Shown here in pieces: positions 56,342 to 64,000 of a stretch of DNA of 64,000 nucleotides (its first letter is position 1; the number at the start of each line of letters is the position of its first letter). The position numbers and the translations under genes were made by a program. The notes under the pieces were generated by a model. It made no database searches. It was not told the origin of the DNA and was given only the letters and a program-made list of their open reading frames with translations. This stretch comes from Meghimatium bilineatum. Taxonomy: Eukaryota > Mollusca > Gastropoda > Stylommatophora > Philomycidae. The stretch is taken from the NCBI GenBank assembly GCA_034231615.1, contig CM067314.1:7999501-8063500 (forward strand). The letters are read 5' to 3'.

Positions 56342-57346
56342 TCAGTAAGAACAACAGATGGAATGACTGAACCTTGTAAAACAAGATCTGGAGTAAGACA
56401 AGGATGCGTACTTTCACCCCTACTTTTCAACATATACATGGACAGAGTAATAAAAGAAGCTCATATCAACAAAGAGGAAAACATTACAAATAAACCCAAT
56501 GAAGAACTTAATAATGAAATCAATGAACTATTATTTGCTAATGATCAAAGTTTAATATACAAAGATGAGGAAACTTTGCAAAAGCACATCAATGCATTAT
56601 TGTTAGCATGTCAGAAATACAACATGAAAATTAATGTAAAAAAACAGAAGTTATGAAAATTAGCAAGTCTTCAACACCAATGAATATAACAATAGATAAC
56701 ACCAAAGTGAAACAAGCCAAATAATTTAAATATCTAGGCAGCATATTTTTATGAAGATGGAAGACTAGACAGAGAAATAGAAACAAGGTGCCAGAAAGAA
56801 AACACATATGACTTACCAACTTTCACCATTACTTTTTCATCCAAAGATCAAGATGGAAATTAAAAAACAAATAATATCTACAATTTTTATACCAACACTG
56901 TGCTACCAATATCAAACATGGTCTTTAACAGCTTCACAGCAAAGAAAAATCGTCACAGGTGAAATGAAGTGTCTGAGAAAAGCTGCAATGGTTACCAAAC
57001 TAGATAAAATAAGAAATGAAGAAATTAGGAAAAGAGTTGGTATAATATCATGTATCGAACATATTGAGAGACAGCAAGTAAAATGGTTCGGTCACCTTAT
57101 GAGAATGAACCCAAACCAAATACCAATAAGAGCATACAATACAAGAATATCCGGGCGTAGAGCCAAAAGTAGACCACGAAAACGGTGGATAGAAAACATC
57201 AAGATAGCCTTGAACAAACATAGACTAAATGCAACCTCTGCGACACATCTGGCCTTGGAACGACAGCTTAAGCTCCCACCCCACGCTTAACGGCAAGTGT
57301 GAATGCGATCAGCAATCATTCACCTGGGAAAGACAATAGACAATGG
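56342..57346 (+). mobile_element. LINE-D, best copy, with RT and C-terminal part, inserted in LINE-E
   Basis: The first frame (56363-56656) has RT motif B SGVRQGCVLSPLLFNIYMDR and motif C LLFANDQSLIYKDEE (FADD changed to FAND). The second (56808-57290) has IFIPTLCYQYQTWSL, GEMKCLRKAAMVTKLDKIRN, ERQQVKWFGHLMRMN, RPRKRWIENIKIAL and a stop after LPPHA. RTE-like architecture. The 3' end is gacaatagacaatgg; TSD acagaatagc at 56332-56341 and 57347-57356. A frame break separates the two frames; otherwise well preserved and the youngest-looking LINE here. Confidence 0.9.
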
Positions 57347-57723
57347 ACAGAATAGCGTAGTGGCCAGAAGAGAGCTACAATGACTCGCACAAGACCTCAC
57401 TAAACGCATTTGAAAATAACCAAGATACACGGGAAGACACTTCATGAAATAGAGCAATATAACACTCTATAGTCAAAAAAAATCCCATCATCTTGTGAAA
57501 TGAGGAGAATTGCAGCAGCTTAACAGCAACGATTAGCTAGAAAGTCACGGATAGATGAAAGCCATCTATAATGATCATGACATGCCCAAACTGTTCCAAG
57601 ACGTTTGATGCTAGAATATGGCTATAAGCTACTAACTCACAGGCAAGGACATAATTCTAACAGAATTTCAATAGTGGATGAAACAAATGATCATCATCAT
57701 TTGAGATGGACAAACAACATCAA

Positions 57724-58256
57724 TATTCTACCCACATCTAAGTCAAGCGTTGAATCACATGTTCGTCTCATGATTCCACCCACATCTAAGTCAAGCGTTG
57801 AATCACATGTTCATCTCATGTTCCACTCACATCTAAGTCAAGCGTTGAATCACATGTTCATCTCATGTTCCACCCACATCTAAGTCAAGCACTGAATCAC
57901 ATGTTCATCTCATGTTCCACCCACATCTAAGTCAAGCGTTGAATCACATGTTCATCTCATGTTCCACCCACATCTAAGTCAAGCACTGAATCACATGTTC
58001 ATCTCATGTTCCACCCACATCTAAGTCAAGCGTTGAATCACATGTTCATCTCATGTTCTACCCACATCTAAGTCAAATGTTGAATCACATTTTCATCTCA
58101 TGTTCTACCCACATCTAAGTCAAGCGCTGGATCACATGTTCATCTCATGTTGCACTCACATCTAAGTCGAGCCTTGAATCACATGTTCATCTCATGTTCT
58201 ACTCACATCTAAGTCAAGCCTTGAATCACATGTTCATCTCATGTTCTACCCAACAT
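57724..58256. repeat. Minisatellite, 47-bp unit, ~11 copies
   Basis: cccacatctaagtcaagcgt and tgaatcacatgttcatctca repeat every 47 bp, starting just after the LINE-E 3' end. Forms the left, homogenised part of a longer array. Confidence 0.95.
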
Positions 58257-58964
58257 CTACATAAATTGCCGTATCGTCTATTCCTCCTTAAACAATAGAC
58301 ATCAACACGTGCAATGAGCATACAACAACATTCCTCTTATATACTACTCACGTCCTCACGTAAACATCAACCACACCACCGTCTATTCACCATGTGCCTC
58401 ACGTCTTTACGTAAACATCAACCACACCACCGTCTATTCACCATGCGCCCTACAAATGTTTACATCAACCGTCGCATGGTCTATTCCTTATATGGCCTAC
58501 ACACTTTTGCATCAATTGTTGTACCGATTCTTCCGACTATACCCTTCCGTCGTTTACATAAACCGTCGTACCGTTTGCTCATCATCTGTGCAATCTACAA
58601 AAACAGTCGTACATCTGTTCATTAACGTTATACCTACATGTACATCAAGCGTTGTACCATCTTCTCATCATACGTTCTACCTACATGTACATCACGCGTC
58701 GTACCATCATCTCATCATACGTTATACCTACATGTACATCAAGCGTCGTACCATCTTCTCATCATACGTTCTACCTACATGTACATCACGCGTCGTACCA
58801 TCATCTCATCATACGTTCTACCTACATGTACATCACGCGTCGTACCATCATCTCATCATACGTTCTACCTACATGTACATCAAGCGTCGTACCATCATCT
58901 CATCATACGTTCTACCTACATGTACATCAACCGTCGTACCATCTTCTTATACATTCTACTCACT
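58257..58964. repeat. Continuation of the 47-bp array: decayed middle and second homogenised block
   Basis: 58257-58618 is a degenerate region with ~46-50-bp periodicity (including a 52-bp duplication of cgtaaacatcaaccacacca). 58619-58964 is about 7 clean 47-bp units (acctacatgtacatcaagcg, tcgtaccatcatctcatcat). Aligned base for base, the two clean units agree at about two thirds of positions, so they share an origin. Confidence 0.85.
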
Positions 58965-59237
58965 TATATTTTAATTGTAATACCAATAGGTCTGGTTTCA
59001 CTTCTGATCCACCCCACATATTTATTGTTCTATTACTTATCCATTAGTTAGTTTTGTCTGTATCAATAATTGGATCTCTATTCTACGTAATATTGATCGC
59101 ATATCCCTTCTACATTTGCAGTGTTTACTTGTTAAATGACCGCTATTATTACGGTTCAGGAACACCATTATGTACTTTTCGTAACACGTATTATGTATAC
59201 TGGCAAAGAATCAGGAAACATTTTCACACTTCTTTGT
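58965..59237. other. No gene recognised
   Basis: AT-rich spacer. Confidence 0.4.
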
Positions 59238-59395
59238 AGTTTGACCCTATGGTGGAGTGATATAGAGCGCTTATATGACGGCCAAGGTACCGAGTGTGAT
59301 CCCCGCCACAGGCAACTGTGTATCTGGACTGTTCAGAAAGCAATGGCAAACTACTGTGCGTATTTATACTGCCTAGAAAATCACTGGTTGTCATG
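59238..59395 (+). mobile_element. SINE-like tRNA-derived sequence with BovB-like block
   Basis: tggtggagtgatatagagcg (A-box region) and gagtgtgatccccgcc (B-box region) form a tRNA-like head. It is followed by agaaagcaatggcaaactac and actgcctagaaaatcactgg, a block resembling the ggcaatggcaacccactcc...cctggaaaa stretch I remember from Bov-tA/BovB-type retroposons. It ends where the minus-strand LINE-F 3' end begins (gtcatgtgac). Confidence 0.5.
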
Positions 59396-59994
59396 TGACG
59401 TATTCTTTCCAGAACGTTGTCTTCCCAATGAACTCTCTGAACCCCTTTTTATCTTGAGCGATGCGGCTTGTATTTTCCAAGTATGTATTCATGTTATCTT
59501 TAATGTCTTAATGCCGTCTTCCATCGTCTTCTTGACCTGTCCTTTCTCCTCTTCCCTGGTACTCTGCCATCCATTATTTGTCTTTCTGAACAGTTGTGTC
59601 TCTTTATATTGTCAAACAGGTGTAGTTTTCTTTTTGTTATTGTGTTTAGTAACCAACACTCCGGAATCTTCAATTTGTTTATAATATCTTTCTCTTTTTT
59701 CCTTCCATGATATTCTAAGTATCTTTCTGTAGCATTTCATCTCGATACTGTTGAACTTCTTTGCCGTTATTTTACTTAGGGTCCAAGTTTCACAGCCGTA
59801 TGTAAAATAAAACCGTAAAAATAAAAGTTCGTAACATTAGCCATTTCCTTTCTATTTTGTTGTTTTTCCATATGTCTCTCAACCGTGTTATTGTACAATA
59901 TGCCATTATCAATCACTACCTTCTGTCTACAATGTATTCTCATGCACCGTTGATGTTTGCTCCTACGTATTCAAATTTATCAACATATTATGTC

Positions 59995-59998
<4 letters not shown>
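59392..59998 (-). mobile_element. LINE-F C-terminal part, copy 2
   Basis: Minus strand in order: EYVGANINGA, CTITRLRDIWKNN, YGCETWTLSKITAKKFNSIE, MKCYRKILRISWKEKRE, GKRRKDRSRRRW, DIKDNMNTYLENTSRIAQDK and FIGKTTFWKEYVT with a stop. Frame changes occur. Its 5' side touches the (ATTG)n tail of LINE-G. Confidence 0.8.
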
Positions 59999-60002
<4 letters not shown>

Positions 60003-60030
<28 letters not shown>

Positions 60031-61074
60031 GTGCCATGTCGAATGGCGTAGGCGGTCATGTTTATCCACGACTCTCTGACTCTTGTGTTGTCAATAAGCT
60101 CGGTTGGTGAGCTTCTACCAAGCCACGATACAAGTCTATCTAGTAACTTTTCTCTTTGTCGTCCCCCATCTCTTCTCCATTTGATCTTTCCAGGGGTTAT
60201 TAAGTGTTCAAGCTGTGTTCTTCTCAGCACATGCCTTAGAAACCTTGACTGTCTGCCCCTAATGTCTAATATTCTGTCTCAGTATTGTCTATTCTGATAT
60301 TTAGTTGCTGTGTTGTTATATCTGTTGACATGATTTTTGTTTTTTGCGTGTTTAAATATAAGTTTTGTGATTCGCTATATTTCTTTGTGTTCTTGATTAG
60401 TTGTTCCAATCCATTTATATCATTTTAAAGAAGCACTGTGTTGTCTGCGTAGCGTAGTTCAAGGATTTCGAATCCACCGATGTTTAAAGCGTAGTAGTCA
60501 GCGTTGTGTATGTCTTCTCTCACATTCCTCATTATACTTTCTGCGTAGATGTTGAACAGGTATGGGGAGAGTTTGCATCCCTGCCTTACTCCACTCTGTA
60601 CCCCAAACCACTCTGAGATATCGCCCTCATCTAACTTCATTGCAGCCTTTTGATCTTGATAAAGTTCTTCTAATAGATGAATCAGATGTCTTGTGAAACC
60701 CATGCTGTTCATTATCTCCCATAGTTTCTGGTGTTGGACGCAGTCGAACGCTTTTGAGTAATCTATGAAGCACATGTGCAGGTCAGTTGAAAATTCCCTA
60801 CACTTTTCTATGATCAATCTCATGTTAAAGATGTGATCTCTTGTTCCTCTGCCCGTTCCGAAACTGACATGTGTTTCGTTTATCTCCATCTCTAATTTTT
60901 GTTTGATTCTTTGCATTATGATGTTCAACATTAATTTACTTGCTTGCCTTATGGGGGCTATAGTTCCGTAGGTTGGAGCAAATCTCAAGATAGCCTTTTT
61001 TGAAGTTTGGAAGGGTATATGTAATGGTTTTTCCCAATTCCTCCAGCCATGTGCCACTTTTAAAACGAATGTGT
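60003..61074 (-). mobile_element. LINE-G with reverse transcriptase and (TTGA)n tail
   Basis: The 210-codon minus-strand frame (60425-61057) has RT motifs: IRQASKLMLNIIMQRIKQKL, LHMCFIDYSKAFDCVQHQKL (motif A), SGVRQGCKLSPYLFNIYAES (motif B) and ELRYADNTVLL (motif C, YADD changed to YADN). Downstream, 60027-60230 encodes LRRTQLEHLITPGKIKWRRD, LLDRLVSWLGR and RESWINMTAYAIRHGT, the C-terminus, then an (ATTG)n tail at 60003-60026. Single truncated copy with breaks between the two frames. RTE-like by tail and motif style. Confidence 0.88.
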
Positions 61075-61151
61075 TCTCTTTACGGTGTTCGATTAACGGT
61101 TGTTCCTTCCCGAAAGTAATGAAATATCGTGCTTAGAAATTTCAAATTTGG
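61075..61151. repeat. Dispersed repeat J, copy 2
   Basis: gattaacggttgttccttcc and cgaaagtaatg match 35969-36055. Adjacent to the truncated 5' side of LINE-G. Confidence 0.7.
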
Positions 61152-61880
61152 AATATCACTACATCCAAAAAATGATGGGTTGTCAATAATACACTCTACC
61201 AATTTTTTGTAGTTTGAATTACAATCTGTCTTGTGTATTTTAGTTGCGTACATTCACGTGCAATTCTCTTTATCATTTGTATTTAATTCATTGCCAGCAA
61301 ATAACGGACGCCTCATCTGTACTGATCATGTGTACATATTTATTTATTCTGCATGTGTTCATTAGGTAACGATATTACTATTTCTATACGACAATCAATA
61401 TAAGGTAATACTGCGTGAAACGTAACAAAAATTGTGTTTACGTAAAACACAAATTCTCAGTGTTCCACGTAGACGAGACCGACTATCACTAAAACTAGGG
61501 GGTTATGGTTTATTTTGGTTGGACATGTTTGTGTGTTGTGATCATTTTCATTCTTCATCTTTTGATGTTTTGTGCGTATCTTGATAACGTCCTTTTGGTT
61601 GAGACGCTGAAATGTTTTGTTTATTATAATTTGTATGTTTTCTTGTTTAGAAACAATAACCACCCCCCCCCCAAGTTTTAGTGATATTCCGTCTTGTCTA
61701 AGTGGAAAGCTTTTTTTAAAAAAACCCGGTTTTACCCAAGTAATACTATTTCTATAGTTGTCCTCTGTGTGGCAATTGATGCATCGACACATAGTCAGGG
61801 TGCACAAAACAAGGACCACTGCCTTCATGACAGGTATGTCGTTGGAAGTGTTTAAGCAAAGTTAACGGAAAGGCAAACAA
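61152..61880. other. No gene accepted
   Basis: The 123-codon minus-strand frame at 61457-61828 starts with a hydrophobic stretch, but its downstream part carries, on the plus strand, LDNVLLVETLKCFVYYNLY-like sequence resembling Penelope-like 3' regions. A run of Cs lies at 61663-61671. No supported gene. Confidence 0.4.
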
Positions 61881-63020
61881 CCTGTCACTGTTTTTAATTC
61901 TATTGTTAATTGGTTTTTGCATTTTTGGTGCTTTGTTTGTTAGTAAATTACTTTTGTTTCTTATGTAGATTGTTAGTTGGTGTGTTTTTATTTCGTAGAA
62001 TTGTTGCCTGATTTGTGACCTAATATGTTAGTCGATTTGTTACTTGATTTGTTGGTTGCTTGTTTTATTAGTTTGTTATTAATTGGCTTAATTTTCGGTT
62101 TGTTGATTATTGTTTACGTAATTAGTATGTAAATCGGTTTATTAATTGGTTTATTAATTAGTTTGTTAGTTAATTTATGAGTCTAATAGTTAGTTAGTTA
62201 GATAATCGGTTCGTAATTTATTACTTTATTTGTAATAATAATTTTGTTAGATTATTTTTTGTTGGCTTAGTTAGTTTTCTAATCGACTTGTTAATTGGTT
62301 TGATTTTTGTTTTGTGTGATAGTTTGTTATTTGTTTTAGTGCGCTTGTTGATTAGTTGTGTTAATTCGTTTGTTAAATATTTTTTTCGCTTGCTTTATTA
62401 GATAAGAGTTCTGTTAATATTTCGATTGTTGTTTGGGTTACTTCGTTAATTTGTGTGTTCATTATTATTACTATTGGTTTGGTTTGTTATTTTATTTTGT
62501 TTGTTGGTTTTTATATATTTTATTATTTTGTTTATTAGTTTGTTAGTTGTTTTGTTAATTAGTGTAGAAGTTGTTACATTAGTTTGTAAATTTGTTAATT
62601 GAATAGTTGCATCTGTGCTTAGTTCGTTATTTTGTTTGTTAGCAGTGCTTGTTTCCTGGTTTCTCAGTTAGATTGTTTTTTGGTATGCTTGTTTTGTTAT
62701 TTTGTTCTTGTTGTGTTGACTGGCTTATTACTTATTTTGTTAGTTGGTTTATCAGTTGATGTGTTGTTTTTCATTTCGTTAGTTTGCTTGTTTATGGTTT
62801 ATTAATTAGTTTTTAGTTAATTTCTTTTTTTGTTTTATAAGTCCCATTTTAGTTAATTTGATTACTTTGATAATTTCTTTGTTTATTATTAAGTTAGTTT
62901 TCTAGTTGAGTAGCTACTCGGTTTGTTAATTGTTTTTTAGTTAGTTAATTGTTTATTACTTGCTTTGTTGCTTTTGTTAATTAGTTTGTAAATCTATTTA
63001 TTTGTTAGTTTATTAATTCA
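61881..63020. repeat. Cryptically simple GTTTGTTAATTA-type sequence, ~1.1 kb
   Basis: Almost the whole stretch is built from ttagtttgttaattggttta-like words without a fixed period. Strand bias is extreme: T and G on plus, very few C. No open frame. Confidence 0.8.
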
Positions 63021-63094
63021 TGCGTTGGCGCTTCTTCGTCTTCTCGTTTGAAGTTTAACATCTCTAAATATCACATTCGGTGCTCTTAATACAT

Positions 63095-63445
63095 TCTGCT
63101 GTATTTGAAGGCTCTTCTGTGCTCGCATACAGTTTAACACGCTTACACAGCAAGTCCTATTTGCTTAATGAATACGTTTAATGAATAATTAGGAGATGCG
63201 GTTAGTCAAGTACGGAAAATCTCGTGTACGAGAGTTTCTATGCGATTTGGTGCCGTTGAACGGACTGGTTCAATTCCCGTTAGACTCAAGAATTTTTAAT
63301 GTTAATTTTATCCTCTGGCTTCCTTCTTGAATTTACTTTAATGAATACTGCTGTATTTGAAAGCTCCTCTGTGCTCCCATACAGTTTAACATGCCTATAC
63401 AACAAGTCCTATTTACTTAATAAATGCTGCTGTATTTGAAAGCTG
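63095..63445. repeat. ~80-90-bp tandem repeat, 2+ copies, split by a SINE
   Basis: tgctgtatttgaaggctctt, atacagtttaaca and caagtcctattt recur at 63099 and 63349, with a third partial start at 63427. The first and second copies are separated by SINE4. Confidence 0.85.
63188..63336 (+). mobile_element. SINE4-like insertion, 149 bp with 11-bp TSD
   Basis: Flanked by tttaatgaata at 63177-63187 and 63337-63347; removal restores the tandem repeat. It contains ggttagtcaagtacgg (A-box-like), two small hairpins (tctcgtgtacgaga; ccgttgaacgg) and ggttcaattcccg (B-box). The second hairpin just before the B box resembles the long variable arm of a class II (Leu/Ser-type) tRNA. Only copy seen here. Confidence 0.65.
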
Positions 63446-63639
63446 CTTATGTAACGTTCTGTAGATACCTGTCTATGTGGGCCAGTAATCTTCCCTTTAA
63501 TATTTTAGTGTATTGCAATCTTGCAGCATATCTTCCACTGTCTGCGCTGCCTGCCCACATGACACAGAAGAAATTGAAAAAGTCTTAGTATAATTAAGCT
63601 GATGTTTATACAGAAACATCTGTCCTCATGCGGAAGATG

Positions 63640-63712
63640 ACATCCTGCTGAGCTGTTGTCGTGTGTCTGCTGAGCTGTTGTCGTGTGTCTGCTGAGCTGT
63701 TGTCGTGTGGGG
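63640..63712. repeat. 22-bp tandem repeat, ~3 copies
   Basis: tgctgagctgttgtcgtgtg repeats three times. Confidence 0.95.
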
Positions 63713-64000
63713 GAATGAGGCAGGTAGGTAGGGATACAGCAAGTAGGTATATGGCTATCGAGAATGAGGCAGGTGGTTGGGGATGCAGCTCATTAGTATA
63801 TGGGGAATGAGGCAGGTAGGCAGTGATACAGCAAATAGGTATGCAAAGTTGGGGCAGGTAGGTAGGGATGCAACATGAGGGTATACAGGGTTGGAGGCAG
63901 GTAGGGAGGGATGCAGCAAGTTGGTATATAGGGAATGAGGCAGGTAGGCAGGGATGCAGCAAGTTGGTATATAGGGAATGAGGCAGGTAGGCAGGGATGC
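63713..64000. repeat. Minisatellite, ~43-bp unit, ~7 copies, open at right edge
   Basis: gaggcaggtaggcagggatg and cagcaagttggtatat repeat at about 40-43 bp. The last two units are identical. Runs off the window. Confidence 0.93.

Larger units (their letters stand above)
55298..57716 (+). mobile_element. LINE-E copy 3, interrupted by three later insertions
   Basis: Four pieces of one LINE-E lie at about 55298-55417, 55649-55848, 56101-56341 and 57347-57716. They align in order with copies 1 and 2 (INIHDVALTIMNIF; gtacttccagtgctgtcata; acttgtctccgaactgttag; and a C-terminal part ending near tggatgaaacaaatgatcat). The inserts are SINE2, LINE-C and LINE-D, with flanking duplications gtggtac, tatgtacagata/tatgtacatata and acagaatagc. 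Total LINE-E sequence is about 0.9 kb. Its 3' end abuts the 47-bp array. Confidence 0.85.

Noticed and set aside
61457-61828. 123-codon minus frame starting with a signal-peptide-like MKAVVLVLCTLTMC
   Set aside because: The plus strand of the same stretch resembles the 3' part of Penelope-like elements, the rest has no domain, and hydrophobic starts are common by chance in AT-rich DNA.
63188-63290. Functional tRNA gene
   Set aside because: A- and B-box-like sites exist, but I could not fold a convincing acceptor stem, and the sequence sits inside a TSD-flanked retroposon.

Overview
This window looks like non-coding, repeat-saturated DNA from an invertebrate nuclear genome. The style of the retroelement fragments (C-terminal LINE sequences of a type I remember from mollusc and other lophotrochozoan assemblies), tRNA-derived SINEs, hAT and Tc1/mariner remnants, AT-rich composition and absence of operon-like coding suggest a marine invertebrate, most likely a mollusc (perhaps a gastropod). 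The species cannot be fixed from the sequence. I found no intact host protein-coding gene, no rRNA or functional tRNA, no CRISPR array and nothing bacterial. I recognised no LTR element or Polinton.

Two classes of sequence dominate. The first is minisatellites: about 45 separate tandem arrays with unit lengths from 13 to about 105 bp, from 70 bp to 1.5 kb long, covering by hand count roughly 22 kb (about a third) of the window. Nearly all long open frames are read-throughs of these arrays and are not genes. The second is old, 5'-truncated retroposons. At least eight non-LTR families (called A to G here, plus an RNase H-bearing type) recur in both orientations, mostly as the last 100-1000 bp of the element. 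There are four tRNA-like SINE families (SINE1-4), a fifth SINE-like sequence, a (GAA)n-tailed short repeat (family H), two unclassified dispersed repeats (J, K) and a Penelope-like GIY-YIG fragment.

Layout: 0-10 kb is mainly minisatellites with one SINE1, two LINE scraps and a SINE3. 10.5-12.2 kb is a head-to-head pair of LINE-E ends. 15.0-18.1 kb is a decayed copy of a multi-copy invertebrate protein gene, split by a LINE (9-bp target-site duplication, TSD) and a 341-bp hAT MITE (8-bp TSD). 20-22.3 kb holds a hAT end, an RNase H-type LINE and a Tc1/mariner relic carrying a SINE. 23-29 kb is mostly arrays. 30.2-32.4 kb is a 2.2-kb foldback-like element whose long terminal inverted repeats contain minisatellites. 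32.5-53 kb alternates arrays and LINE ends. 53.4-57.7 kb is a stack of LINEs, including a LINE-E copy hit by three later insertions with recognisable TSDs. 59.2-61.1 kb holds LINE-F and LINE-G. 61.9-64 kb is degenerate simple sequence and further arrays.

The most interesting theme is the link between retroposon 3' ends and tandem arrays. One 18-bp array can be traced to an 18-bp piece of a LINE-A copy, a 35-bp array appears to be expanded from a SINE2 tail, and all three LINE-E 3' ends run directly into tandem repeats.
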